Positions 8,254 to 16,359 of a DNA stretch of 64,000 bases are shown one piece after another. Location of the stretch: positions 62,001 through 126,000 of the forward strand of contig NZ_FNBE01000017.1 in NCBI RefSeq assembly GCF_900102195.1, read 5' to 3'. The notes beneath the pieces were generated by a model. That model was not told where the DNA came from. It worked only from the letters and a program-made list of their open reading frames with translations, and did not search any database. A program made the position numbers and the translations under genes. Each line of letters begins with the position of its first letter. The first letter of the stretch is position 1. The stretch comes from Pseudonocardia oroxyli (GTDB taxonomy: Bacteria; Actinomycetota; Actinomycetes; Mycobacteriales; Pseudonocardiaceae).

Positions 8254-9044
8254 CCGCGACCCTGGAGCGCCCGCCCGCGGCGGCCCGGCCGGTGCCGCGC
8301 AGGCCCGCGCGCTGGGCCCCGCCGGTCGTCGTGATCGCGCTGCTGCTGGTGGGCTGGCAGCTCGGCGTGACGCTGTCCGGGGTCGCCCCGCAGGTGCTGC
8401 CCTCGCCGCTGCGGGTCGTCGAGCAGGGCTGGGCCAACCGCGCCGCGCTCTGGACCAACACCCTGCCCACCCTGCAGGTCACGGCCGTCGGGTTCGCCCT
8501 GTCGCTCGCCGTCGGCTGGGTGCTGGCGACCGCCGTGGACTTCTCGCCGTGGCTGCGCCGCGCCCTGTTGCCGCTGATGATCGCCTCGCAGACCCTGCCG
8601 ATCATCGCGATCGCCCCGCTGATGATCCTCTGGTTCGGCTTCGGGCTGCTGCCGAAGGTGCTGGTCATCGCGCTGGTCACGTTCTTCCCGATCGTCGTCG
8701 GGCTGGTCGAGGGGTTCGCCCGGACCGACCGTGAGGCCTCGAACCTGTTGCGCAGCATGGGCGCGAGCCGCTGGACGGAGTTCCGCTACGTCCGGCTGCC
8801 GGGTGCACTGCCGTCGTTCTTCACGGCCCTGCGCATCGGGATCACCTACGCCGTGACGGGCGCGATCTTCGCCGAGTACGTCGGCGCGCAGGCCGGGCTG
8901 GGCATCTTCATGAACCAGCAGAAGAACTCGTTCCGCACCGACCTCGTGCTCGCGGCGGTGGGGGTGTCGGCGGTGATCACGTTGGCGCTCTTCGCCCTCA
9001 CCTTCCTCGTGCAGCGCCTCGTCGCCCCGTGGATCCGCAGGTGA
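8250..9044 (+). CDS. thiX: Thiamin precursor ABC transporter permease
   Basis: Inner-membrane permease of the BPD_transp_1 (SsuC/TauC-like) family, 264 aa, with about six transmembrane segments. The EAA-type coupling loop is visible as LLRSMGASRWTEFRYVRLPG near residues 165-184. The GTG start at 8250 overlaps the TGA of thiY, and the gene ends overlapping the ATPase start, so the three genes are translationally coupled. It should move the pyrimidine captured by the lipoprotein across the membrane. Confidence 0.9.
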   Translation: MTATLERPPAAARPVPRRPARWAPPVVVIALLLVGWQLGVTLSGVAPQVLPSPLRVVEQGWANRAALWTNTLPTLQVTAVGFALSLAVGWVLATAVDFSPWLRRALLPLMIASQTLPIIAIAPLMILWFGFGLLPKVLVIALVTFFPIVVGLVEGFARTDREASNLLRSMGASRWTEFRYVRLPGALPSFFTALRIGITYAVTGAIFAEYVGAQAGLGIFMNQQKNSFRTDLVLAAVGVSAVITLALFALTFLVQRLVAPWIRR

Positions 9045-9733
9045 AGATCAGCGTCCGGGACCTGCAGGTCTCCTTCGGCGACCTGCGGGTGCTCGACGGC
9101 GTGTCGTTCGACGTCGCGCCCGGGGAGTTCGTCTCGATCCTCGGGCCCAGCGGCTCCGGCAAGTCCACCCTCTTCCAGGTGCTCGCCGGTCTGCTGGAAC
9201 CCGACGCCGGCCGGGTCGAGGCGGCCAGCTCGGCCTACATGCCGCAGAAGGACCTCCTCTTCCCCTGGCGCACGGTGCTGGACAACACGACCCTGGGGCT
9301 CGAGGTGGCGGGCATGCCCCGGCGGGCGGCGCGCGCGAAGGCCGGGGCGCTGTTCGAGCCGTTCGGGCTCAGCGGGTTCGAGCACTCCCGCCCCGACGAG
9401 CTGTCCGGGGGGATGCGGCAGCGGGCGGCGCTGCTGCGGACCGTCGTGCAGGACCGGGACGTGCTGCTGCTCGACGAGCCGTTCGGCGCCCTGGACTCGT
9501 TGACCCGCACCGCCATGCAGGAGTGGCTCGACGAGATGCGGGCCCGGTTCGGCTGGACGGTGCTGCTCATCACCCACGACGTCCGCGAGGCGGTCTACCT
9601 CTCCGACCGGGTCCTCGTGCTCTCCCCGCGCCCCGCCCGCGTCGTCCACGAACGCACGATCGACCTGCCGCACCCGCGCGAGGTGACGGCCGCCGCGGCC
9701 GTGGAGGTCGAACTCCGGGGGGCGCTGCGGTGA
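9041..9733 (+). CDS. thiZ: Thiamin precursor ABC transporter ATP-binding protein
   Basis: Cytoplasmic ATPase of 230 aa. Walker A GPSGSGKST is at residues 35-43, the Q-loop MPQKD near 67, the signature LSGGMRQ near 123, Walker B VLLLDEPFGALD near 143, and the switch His in LITHDVREA near 177. I chose the GTG at 9041, which forms the same GTGA overlap with the preceding stop seen at the other junctions of this operon; a GTG at 9029 would add four residues. The gene overlaps the next small gene in the same way. Confidence 0.9.
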   Translation: MKISVRDLQVSFGDLRVLDGVSFDVAPGEFVSILGPSGSGKSTLFQVLAGLLEPDAGRVEAASSAYMPQKDLLFPWRTVLDNTTLGLEVAGMPRRAARAKAGALFEPFGLSGFEHSRPDELSGGMRQRAALLRTVVQDRDVLLLDEPFGALDSLTRTAMQEWLDEMRARFGWTVLLITHDVREAVYLSDRVLVLSPRPARVVHERTIDLPHPREVTAAAAVEVELRGALR

Positions 9734-9963
9734 ACATCAGCAGCGGGGCGCTCAAGCACGGGGTCACCGAGGAGGAGATCCACACCGTGCTGGCGGCCCC
9801 GCTGCGCACCGTGGCGCAGGGGGAGCGGACGCTGCTGATCGGCGTCGGGACCGGCCGCGACCTGCTGGAGGTCGTCCACGACGGCGAGCGGGTGCTGCAC
9901 GCCATGCGGCTGCGGCCGAAGAACTACCCCCACCTGACGGACGGCCTCCCCGGGCCTGGCTAG
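9730..9963 (+). CDS. Small conserved protein, possibly BrnT-like
   Basis: A 77-aa protein starting at a GTG that overlaps the thiZ stop (GTGA), so it is translated with the thiamin transporter. It begins SGALKHGVTEEEIHTVLA and has VGTGRDLLEVVHDGERVLHAMRLRP, a pattern found in small actinobacterial proteins that I recall being annotated as BrnT-like or simply as toxins. No antitoxin-like partner is adjacent, so a toxin role is doubtful. It may be a stray operon-borne gene. No function is assigned. Confidence 0.6.
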   Translation: MNISSGALKHGVTEEEIHTVLAAPLRTVAQGERTLLIGVGTGRDLLEVVHDGERVLHAMRLRPKNYPHLTDGLPGPG

Positions 9964-10029
9964 CATCGTCGCGTCCGGTATGACCCGTTCGGTCGGCCGA
10001 CTCACCCCCGCGGCTGACGGACGACCACG

Positions 10030-10102
10030 TAGGGTCGTGCTCGACGAAGACGGAGCCTGCGGAGTCGACCATCGGGGTCGGCGGAGCCTGCGGAGTCGAC
10101 CA
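10030..10102 (+). promoter_or_regulatory. cobL leader with TAGGGT box and 21-bp direct repeat
   Basis: A TAGGGT -10 box lies at 10030-10035. Downstream, in what would be the leader, CGGAGCCTGCGGAGTCGACC plus one base is present twice (10051-10071 and 10082-10102, period 31). A related GCGGAGTCGACC occurs in the hairpin at about 1389-1400. No B12 aptamer is evident here, so this leader seems to carry a different element or a repeat remnant. Confidence 0.5.
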
Positions 10103-10125
10103 GCCGGTCGTCGAGAGGTGGAGAC

Positions 10126-11397
10126 GTGAGCGGTGGGATGACGCCGGAGACCGAGGGCGCGGAGCCGGCCGTGTCGTTCGCCGAGACCGGCCCGGCCGTC
10201 GTCGTGGTCGGGATCGGGGCGGACGGCTGGTCGGGCCTCGCGGGCACCGCGCAGGAGACCCTGGCCGCGGCCGAGGTGATCCTCGGCGGGCCGCGCCAGC
10301 TCGACCTGGTCGCGGGCAAGGTGACCGCCGACCTGGTGGCCTGGCCGTCCCCGCTGGTCCCGGCGCTGCCGGGACTGCTCGCGCGGTACGCGGGCAGGCG
10401 GCTGTGCGCGCTCGCCTCGGGCGATCCCATGTTCTTCGGCCTGGGCGCCACCCTCGCGCGGACCGTCGGCGCCCGGCGCATGCACGTGATCGCCCACCCG
10501 TCGTCGACCACCCTCGCGTGCGCCCGGCTGGGCTGGCCGACCGAGGACGTCGAGGTGGTCAGCATCGTCGGGCGGCCGGTGGAGCGGCTGCGGCGCACCG
10601 TCTCCCCGGGCCGTCGCGTGCTCGTGCTGTCCGCGGGCGCCGAGTCGCCCGCCCAGATCGCCGCCCAGCTCACCGACGACGGCTACGGGCCCAGCAGGCT
10701 CACCGTGCTCGAGCAGCTCGGCGGGCCGGGGGAGCGGATGTACTCCGGGGTGGCGCGGGACTGGCTGCACCCGGAGGGGGACGCGCTGAACGTCGTCGCC
10801 GTCGAGTGCGCCGCCGAGCCCGGCGCCCGGGTCCTCGGCGAGGTCCCCGGCCTGCCGGACGACGCCTACGCCAACGACGGCCAGCTGACCAAGCGGGAGA
10901 TCCGGGCCGTCACGCTGGCCCACCTGGCGCCGCGCCCGGGGGAGACCCTGTGGGACGTCGGCGCGGGCTCGGGCAGCATCGGCATCGAGTGGATGCGGGC
11001 GCACCGTTCCTGCTGGGCGATCGGGGTCGAGGCGGACGCCGTGCGCGCGGAGCGGGTGCGGGACAACGCGGACGCACTCGGCGTGCCCACCCTGCGGGTG
11101 GTCACCGGCATCGCGCCGGAGGTGCTCAGCGACCTCCCCGTGCCGGACGCGATCTTCATCGGCGGCGGCCTGACCCGCGAGGGCGTGCTCGACACCTGCT
11201 GGGCGGCCCTGCCTCCCGGCGGTCGGCTGGTCGCGAACGGGGTCACGGTGGAGTCCGAGTCGGCGCTGGCCGTGGCGCAGCGGCGGTTCGGCGGGTCGCT
11301 GGTGCGCATGTCCATCGCCCGTGCCGAGCCGGTCGGCGGCTTCCTGGGCTGGCGCCCGGGCATGTCCGTGACGATCTGGAGCACGGTCAAGCAGTGA
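10126..11397 (+). CDS. cobL: Precorrin-6Y C5,15-methyltransferase (decarboxylating)
   Basis: Two-domain enzyme of 423 aa that methylates precorrin-6Y at C5 and C15 and decarboxylates the acetate side chain in aerobic B12 synthesis. Residues about 20-215 form a tetrapyrrole methylase domain (VVGIGADGWSGL at its start, LCALASGDPMFFGLG near 90). Residues about 240-423 form a class I SAM-binding domain with DVGAGSGSIGIEW near 277-289. Length matches CobL. The GTG start follows GAGGTGGAGA. The stop overlaps the cobM start (GTGA). Confidence 0.94.
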   Translation: MSGGMTPETEGAEPAVSFAETGPAVVVVGIGADGWSGLAGTAQETLAAAEVILGGPRQLDLVAGKVTADLVAWPSPLVPALPGLLARYAGRRLCALASGDPMFFGLGATLARTVGARRMHVIAHPSSTTLACARLGWPTEDVEVVSIVGRPVERLRRTVSPGRRVLVLSAGAESPAQIAAQLTDDGYGPSRLTVLEQLGGPGERMYSGVARDWLHPEGDALNVVAVECAAEPGARVLGEVPGLPDDAYANDGQLTKREIRAVTLAHLAPRPGETLWDVGAGSGSIGIEWMRAHRSCWAIGVEADAVRAERVRDNADALGVPTLRVVTGIAPEVLSDLPVPDAIFIGGGLTREGVLDTCWAALPPGGRLVANGVTVESESALAVAQRRFGGSLVRMSIARAEPVGGFLGWRPGMSVTIWSTVKQ

Positions 11398-12128
11398 CCG
11401 TCCACTTCATCGGGGCGGGTCCCGGCGCCGTCGACCTGCTCACGATCCGGGCGCGGGACCTGCTCGCGGCGTCGCCGGTCTGCCTCTACGCGGGCTCGCT
11501 GGTGCCGCCGGAGATGCTGGAGCTCTGCCCGCCGGGCGCGCGGACCGTCGACACGGCGCTGATGACGCTCGCCGAGATCGTCGAGGAGATGGTCCGGGCC
11601 CACGAGCACGGGCTGGACGTGGCCCGGCTGGCCAGCGGCGACCCGTCGGTGTTCTCGGCGATGGCCGAGCAGATGCGCAGGCTGGACGCGGCGGGCGTGC
11701 CCTACGACGTCACGCCCGGGGTGCCCGCCTACGCGGCGGCCGCGGCGGCGCTGCGGCGCGAGCTGACCGTGCCCACGGTCGCCCAGACCGTCACGCTGAC
11801 CCGGATCGCGGCGCGGGCCACGCCGATGCCGGAGTCCGAGTCGTTGGCGACGGCGCAGGGCACGATCGTGCTGCACCTGGCCGTGCACCGGATCGACGAG
11901 GTCGTGAAGGAGCTGGTGCCGATCCACGGGTCGGACTGCCCGGCCGCCGTGGTCGCCCACGCCTCGCGCGAGCACGAGATCGTGCTGCGCGGGCGGCTGG
12001 ACGACATCGCCCACGCCGTGCGCGAGGCGGGCATCCAGCGCACGGCGGTGGTGATCGTCGGGCGGGCGCTGGCGGCCGAGCAGTTCCCGGACAGCCACCT
12101 GTACTCGGACGCCCGGTGCCGTTCGTGA
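11394..12128 (+). CDS. cobM: Precorrin-4 C11-methyltransferase
   Basis: Tetrapyrrole methylase of 244 aa that methylates C11 of precorrin-4. It opens HFIGAGPGAVDLLTIRARDL, the SAM-binding loop of the family, and carries LASGDPSVFSAMAEQM near residue 82 and VTPGVPAYAAAAAAL near 105. The GTG at 11394 overlaps the cobL stop. Its last codons (RCRS and stop) lie inside the first unit of a tandem 17-bp repeat, so the C-terminal tip and stop codon may have been replaced by the repeat. Confidence 0.94.
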   Translation: MTVHFIGAGPGAVDLLTIRARDLLAASPVCLYAGSLVPPEMLELCPPGARTVDTALMTLAEIVEEMVRAHEHGLDVARLASGDPSVFSAMAEQMRRLDAAGVPYDVTPGVPAYAAAAAALRRELTVPTVAQTVTLTRIAARATPMPESESLATAQGTIVLHLAVHRIDEVVKELVPIHGSDCPAAVVAHASREHEIVLRGRLDDIAHAVREAGIQRTAVVIVGRALAAEQFPDSHLYSDARCRS

Positions 12129-12183
12129 CGCCGTGTCGTTCGTGATGACGTGCCGTTCGTGACGCCGTGTCGTTCGTGATGCC
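12116..12183 (+). repeat. Four tandem 17-bp units at the cobM/cobK junction
   Basis: The unit GTGCCGTTCGTGACGCC alternates with GTGTCGTTCGTGATGAC/GCC, giving two perfect-length 34-bp copies (12116-12149 and 12150-12183). The first unit supplies the cobM stop codon. The GTGCCGGTC that follows the array, at 12184, is a diverged fifth copy and supplies the cobK start codon. The array therefore forms the entire junction between two essential pathway genes. Confidence 0.85.
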
Positions 12184-12897
12184 GTGCCGGTCCTGATCCT
12201 GGGCGGCACCTCGGACGCGCGCGCGCTGGCCGAGCTCCTGCCCGGATCGATCTCGTCGCTGGCCGGGCGGGTGCGGCAGCCGGTGCTGCCGCCCGGTGAG
12301 GTGCGGATCGGCGGCTTCGGCGGCGTCGACGGCCTGGTGTCCTACCTGCGCTCGGCCGGGATCACCGCCGTGGTGGACGCGACCCACCCCTTCGCGGCGC
12401 AGATGACCGCGCACGCGGCGCAGGCGTGTGCGCTCGCCGGCGTCCCCCTGGTGGTCCTGCGTCGTCCGGGGTGGAGCGGCGCGTTCACCCGGGTGCCGTC
12501 CCTCGCCGTGGCCGCGGATGTGCTGCCCTCGCTCGGGTCGCGCGTGTTCCTGACGACGGGCCGCCAGGACCTCGCCCTGTTCGCCGGGTCGGACCTGTGG
12601 TTCCTGGTCCGTTCCGTCGATCCGCCCGCACCGCCGACGCCGCGCCGCATGGTCTCGGTGCTGGACCGCGGACCCTTCACCGTCGAGGGCGAGACGGCGC
12701 TGATGCGCGAGCACGCGATCGACGTCCTCGTCACCAAGGACTCCGGCGGCCCGACGGGCGCGAAACTGCAGGCGGCGCAGTCCCTCGGCATCCCGGTCCT
12801 GATGATCGACCGCCCGCCCCTACCACCGGGCGTCGAGGCGGTGGACACCCCAGCGGCTGCGGCAGACTGGACCGCCCATCGCACTATGGAACCTTGA
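12184..12897 (+). CDS. cobK: Precorrin-6A reductase
   Basis: NADPH-dependent reductase of 237 aa that converts precorrin-6A to dihydroprecorrin-6. It starts VLILGGTSDARALAELL, the nucleotide-binding signature of CobK, and has VVDATHPFAAQMTAHAAQAC near 61-80, a family hallmark, plus DVLVTKDSGGPTGAKLQAA near 183. The GTG start lies at the end of the tandem repeat array after cobM. Its last five residues (RTMEP) and TGA fall inside the left arm of an 18-bp inverted repeat. It converges on cobIJ. Confidence 0.92.
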   Translation: MPVLILGGTSDARALAELLPGSISSLAGRVRQPVLPPGEVRIGGFGGVDGLVSYLRSAGITAVVDATHPFAAQMTAHAAQACALAGVPLVVLRRPGWSGAFTRVPSLAVAADVLPSLGSRVFLTTGRQDLALFAGSDLWFLVRSVDPPAPPTPRRMVSVLDRGPFTVEGETALMREHAIDVLVTKDSGGPTGAKLQAAQSLGIPVLMIDRPPLPPGVEAVDTPAAAADWTAHRTMEP

Positions 12898-12942
12898 GGC
12901 GATTGTGAAGCGCTTACCTCCGCATCAAGGTTCCATAGTGCG
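12880..12942. terminator. Palindrome between convergent cobK and cobIJ
   Basis: CGCACTATGGAACCTTGA (12880-12897) pairs perfectly with TCAAGGTTCCATAGTGCG (12925-12942), with a 27-nt loop region. The left arm contains the cobK stop codon and the right arm ends at the base before the cobIJ stop on the other strand. It probably terminates both transcripts. It is AT-richer than its surroundings, which suggests an inserted palindromic element rather than an ancestral terminator. Confidence 0.8.
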
Positions 12943-14469
12943 TCAGTAGTGGCGGGGGGTGAAGACGGTGGTTCGTCCGCCCCTTGTCACCGTGCGGGTC
13001 CGACTGGAGCCGACGATCACCAGGGTGCGCATGTCCACCAGCTCCGGGTCGAGCTCGCCGAGCGTCGTGACCGTGATCCGCTCGCCGGCCCCGCCGACGT
13101 CGCGGCCCAGCACCACCGGCGTCTCGGGGGCGCGGTGGGCCAGCAGCGCGTCCCGGGCCGCCCCGACCTGCCACGGGCGGGCCTTGGAGCGCGGGTTGTA
13201 GATCGCGATCGCCAGGTCGGCCTGGGCCGCGTGGACGAGCCGGTCCACGACGGTCTCCCACGGCTTGAGCCGGTCCGACAGCGAGATCATCGCGTAGTCG
13301 TGCCCCAGCGGCGCCCCCACGGCCGCGGCCACCGCCTGCGCCGCGGTCAGCCCGGGCAGCACCCGCACCGGGACGTCGAGGTACTCGGGTTCCGACGCCA
13401 CCTCCAGCACGGCCGTCGCCATCGCGAACACCCCGGGGTCCCCGGCGCTGACCACGACCACCGACCGGCCGCCGGCCGCCAGGTCGAGGGCGTGCGCGGC
13501 CCGCTCCGCCTCGACCCGGTTGTCGCTGGCGTGCCGGGTCTGGCGCGGGTTGGGCGGCACCCGGTCCAGGTAGGGCCCGTACCCGACGAGATCGTCCGCC
13601 TCGGCGAGCGCGGCCGCGGTCTGCGGGGTGAGCCAGTCCCGCCCCGCGGGGCCCGTCCCGACCACCGTCACCCCACCCCGTGAGTGGCGATAGTCGCTCT
13701 GGCGACTATCGCCACTCACGGGGTCGGTGGGCTCCTCGGGGACGCTCGCCGCGACCTCGCCGGGCAGGATCGCGATCGAGAAGTAGGGGACCGAGGCGGG
13801 GTCGACGTCCGCGAGCGCGCCGGTGCGCTCGCCCGCCATCGTGGCCCGCTCCACGAACCGGGCGCGGTCGAGCTTGCCCGCGTCCTCGAACGCCCCGCGC
13901 ACGGTCCCGAAGGTCCGCCCCAGCTTCATGACGGCGGCGGAGTCGGTGGCCCGCAACCGCTCCGCGAGCTCCTCGCGCGGCAGCGTCCCGGGCAGGACGG
14001 TAAGCACCTCGTCCCGCTCGACCAGGGGCTGCCCGAGCGCGGCGGCGGCGCCGGCCACCGACGTCACGCCCGGGACGACCTCGGCGCGGAACCGGCCCGC
14101 GAGCCGCTTGTGCATGTGCATGTAGGACCCGTAGAACAGCGGGTCGCCCTCGGCCAGCAGCACCACGTCCCGGCCCGCCTCCAGGTGGGCGGCCAACCGG
14201 GCGGCGGCCTCGGCGTAGAAGGCGTCGATCGCGCCCTGGTAGTCCGTGACGGTCTCCGTCGTGACCGGGTAGACCAGCTGCTCCTCGACCTGGTCGCCGC
14301 GCAGGTACGGCTCGGCGATGCCGCGCGCGATGGAGCGGCCGTGGCGCGCCGAGTGGTAGGCGACGACGTCCGCGGCCCCGATCAGCCGGGCCGCCTTGAT
14401 CGTGACGAGCTCGGGGTCGCCGGGGCCGAGCCCCACGCCGTAGAGGGTGCCGTAGAGGGTGCCTGGCAT
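12943..14469 (-). CDS. cobIJ: Fused precorrin-2 C20- / precorrin-3B C17-methyltransferase
   Basis: A 508-aa fusion that carries out two B12 methylations. The N-terminal CobI domain (YGVGLGPGDPELVTIKAARL, AEGDPLFYGSYMHMH near 106) methylates C20. The C-terminal CobJ domain (VTVVGTGPAGRDWLTPQTAA from about 267, VVVSAGDPGVFAMA near 342) methylates C17 with ring contraction. Fused CobIJ is normal in actinobacteria. Odd here is the interdomain linker, residues about 249-265 (GDSRQSDYRHSRG), which is translated from a perfect 22-bp-arm palindrome. The cobH stop lies three bases upstream of its ATG. Confidence 0.94.
   Translation of the reverse strand: MPGTLYGTLYGVGLGPGDPELVTIKAARLIGAADVVAYHSARHGRSIARGIAEPYLRGDQVEEQLVYPVTTETVTDYQGAIDAFYAEAAARLAAHLEAGRDVVLLAEGDPLFYGSYMHMHKRLAGRFRAEVVPGVTSVAGAAAALGQPLVERDEVLTVLPGTLPREELAERLRATDSAAVMKLGRTFGTVRGAFEDAGKLDRARFVERATMAGERTGALADVDPASVPYFSIAILPGEVAASVPEEPTDPVSGDSRQSDYRHSRGGVTVVGTGPAGRDWLTPQTAAALAEADDLVGYGPYLDRVPPNPRQTRHASDNRVEAERAAHALDLAAGGRSVVVVSAGDPGVFAMATAVLEVASEPEYLDVPVRVLPGLTAAQAVAAAVGAPLGHDYAMISLSDRLKPWETVVDRLVHAAQADLAIAIYNPRSKARPWQVGAARDALLAHRAPETPVVLGRDVGGAGERITVTTLGELDPELVDMRTLVIVGSSRTRTVTRGGRTTVFTPRHY
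13676..13723. repeat. Palindromic element, family A, copy 1 (inside cobIJ)
   Basis: Two perfect 22-bp arms (13676-13697 and 13702-13723) enclose the loop TCTG. The core 40 bp begins GTGAGTGGCGATAGTCGC. It matches in arm length (18 bp), loop size (4 nt) and sequence pattern the elements at about 24468 and 57486. Here it is translated as the linker between the CobI and CobJ domains. Confidence 0.88.
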
Positions 14470-14472
14470 GTC

Positions 14473-15102
14473 CTAGATCTCCTGCTCGCTGGCCAGCGCG
14501 TTGAGGGCCGCCGCCGTGATCGCCGACCCGCCCCGGCGGCCGTGCACCACGAGGAAGTCCAGGTCGGGGCGGGCTGCCAGGGCCTCCTTGGACTCGGCGG
14601 CGCCGATGAAGCCCACCGGGATGCCGAGGATCGCGGCCGGGCGCGCGGCCCCGGCGTCGATCATGTCGAGGAGGTGGAACAGGGCGGTCGGGGCGTTGCC
14701 GATCGCGACGACCGCGCCGTCGAGCCGGTCTCGCCACAGCTCCAGGGCGGCGGCGGACCGGGTGGTGCCCAGGCGTTCCGCGAGCGCCGGGACCTCGGGC
14801 TCGCGAAGCGTGCAGACGACCTCGTTGTCCTTCGGCAGCCGCGCCCGGGTCACGCCCGAGGCGACCATCATGGCGTCGCACAGGATCGGGGCGCCGTCCC
14901 GCAGGGCCGCGCGCGCCGCCGCCACGACGCCGGGGGAGTACGCGATGTCGCCGGTGAGGTCGACCTGCCCACAGGCGTGGATCATCCGGACCGCCACGTA
15001 CCCGACGTCCGGCGGGAACCCGGACAGGTCCGCCTCCGCCCGGATCGTGGCGAAGCTCCGCCGGTAGATCTCCGCGCCGTCGCGGATGTAGTCGCTGGTC
15101 AT
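14473..15102 (-). CDS. cobH: Precorrin-8X methylmutase
   Basis: A 209-aa enzyme that moves the C11 methyl to C12, giving hydrogenobyrinic acid. It carries VAVRMIHACGQVDLTGDI with the catalytic His at residue 42 (His43 in the Pseudomonas enzyme), DAMMVASGVTRARLP near 82, and the C-terminal HGRRGGSAITAAALNALA. Its ATG overlaps the TGA of cobG (ATGA), so cobG-cobH-cobIJ form one leftward operon. Confidence 0.95.
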   Translation of the reverse strand: MTSDYIRDGAEIYRRSFATIRAEADLSGFPPDVGYVAVRMIHACGQVDLTGDIAYSPGVVAAARAALRDGAPILCDAMMVASGVTRARLPKDNEVVCTLREPEVPALAERLGTTRSAAALELWRDRLDGAVVAIGNAPTALFHLLDMIDAGAARPAAILGIPVGFIGAAESKEALAARPDLDFLVVHGRRGGSAITAAALNALASEQEI

Positions 15103-16313
15103 GTCCTGTCCAATGCGGAGAGATCGGGAACGCGGAGATCGTCGATGCGGTAGGTGCCGTCCGGCTGCGCGACGACGTCGAGGTGCGGCCCGTGCGGTGC
15201 CCCGCACCGCCGCTCGCACCCGACGACGTGGGCGCGCGGCAGGTCGGTCGCGGCGGCCAGCAGGTCGCGGACGTCCCCCCGCACGTCCGCGTGGGACTTC
15301 GCGCACCCCGGCCGCCCGGCGCAGGCGCTGATCCGGAGCGCGGGATCGTCGAGCGGGCGCAGCCCGGCAGCCCAGAGGCGTTGCGCGGCACGCGGATCGG
15401 GGATCACGATCGTGCGCCAGGGCGTGACGATCACCTCGGTCGCGCTTGCCGCCAGCGCCCGCAGCTGCGCCGCCGACAGCTCGCCGAGCACCGGCGCCAC
15501 CACGAGCGCGGGTCCATGATCCACGATCGGGAGGGGAGGCGGTCGAGTTCCGACCCTCCCGCTTCCGAGGTGTGGATCATCCCCGTCGTCCCCTCGGGGA
15601 TTCGCGGCCACGGGACCGTCCCCGGGCGCGGCAGGCGCCCGGGTCCGCCCCAGCGCCACGGCGATGCGGGCGGGCGCGTCGGGGATCTCGCTCGCCCGCC
15701 AGGCACCGCACCCCGGCTCCTGCGTGCGGAGGGTGAGAAAGACCTCAGCAGCGGCGACCAGCAGGGCAGGCGCCCCGGCGACCGCGCAGCCGACCTCGGT
15801 GGCGACCCCCGCGACGTCGAGAACCCCCTGGTCGGGGCCCGTCGCGCGCCAGCACAGATCGGGACGCTCGGCCGCGACGTCACCTCTCCCGTCGTCGAGG
15901 GCGAACAGGAACCGGCCGGGGAGGCCCGCCAACGCCGGGACGGCGCACAGCCGCGCGTCCAGCTCGCGGGCGAGACCCCGGACGTCGGCCAGGCCACCGT
16001 CCACACCGGACAGCGGCGAGGCGAGCACGTTGCGCACCCGCTCGTGGGTCGACGAGGGCAGCAGACCCACGGACCGCAGCCGCTGCTCGAACCGCGGATC
16101 CTCCCGAGAGAGCCCCCTGAGCTGCAGGTTCCCCCGCGAGGTCAGGTGGACCGCCCCGTCCCCGAGCTCCTCGGCGCTCCCGGCGAGCACCCGCAGCTGC
16201 GCCGCCGTGACGACCCCGCCCGGCAGCCGCACGCGGGCGAGCGCGCCGTCCGCGGCGTCGTGCGGGGCGAGGACGCCGGGGCACGCGTCGGCGCGGGTGC
16301 GGGGGGAGGACAC
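15099..16313 (-). CDS. cobG: Precorrin-3B synthase (CobG, siroheme/4Fe-4S monooxygenase)
   Basis: Nitrite/sulfite-reductase-fold enzyme of 404 aa that uses O2 to hydroxylate precorrin-3A before ring contraction, the marker of the aerobic B12 route. The iron-sulfur/siroheme ligands are visible as Cys331 and Cys337 (CX5C) and Cys366 and Cys370 (CX3C). N-terminal ferredoxin-like motifs include HLTSRGNLQLRGL near 57. Residues about 245-266, between the two halves (DDPHLGSGRVGTRPPPLPIV), are translated from a 65-bp palindromic element. The start is the most distal reasonable one, divergent from the cobN riboswitch. Confidence 0.9.
   Translation of the reverse strand: MSSPRTRADACPGVLAPHDAADGALARVRLPGGVVTAAQLRVLAGSAEELGDGAVHLTSRGNLQLRGLSREDPRFEQRLRSVGLLPSSTHERVRNVLASPLSGVDGGLADVRGLARELDARLCAVPALAGLPGRFLFALDDGRGDVAAERPDLCWRATGPDQGVLDVAGVATEVGCAVAGAPALLVAAAEVFLTLRTQEPGCGAWRASEIPDAPARIAVALGRTRAPAAPGDGPVAANPRGDDGDDPHLGSGRVGTRPPPLPIVDHGPALVVAPVLGELSAAQLRALAASATEVIVTPWRTIVIPDPRAAQRLWAAGLRPLDDPALRISACAGRPGCAKSHADVRGDVRDLLAAATDLPRAHVVGCERRCGAPHGPHLDVVAQPDGTYRIDDLRVPDLSALDRT
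15516..15580. repeat. Palindromic element, family B, copy 1 (inside cobG)
   Basis: A 65-bp element bounded by ATGATCCAC and GTGGATCAT, with a central GGTCGAGTTCCGACC. Its architecture (9+16+15+16+9 bp) is identical to that of the copy at 31700-31764, and its reverse complement shares the inner ACCT.GGAAGCGG segment with that copy. It is read through in frame by cobG. Confidence 0.88.
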
Positions 16314-16359
16314 GGCGACACTGTAAGCACGGCGGCTTGACTCGGGGTGAGCGTGTTGC

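Noticed and set aside
10030..10125. Second cobalamin riboswitch upstream of cobL
   Set aside because: The leader lacks the GCCACTG and AGCCAGGA-type conserved blocks seen upstream of cobN; it contains a 21-bp direct repeat instead.
13676..13723. Palindromes as insertion sequences or MITEs with a visible transposase
   Set aside because: No transposase gene is found anywhere in the window and no target-site duplications could be identified by eye, so the mode of spread is left open.
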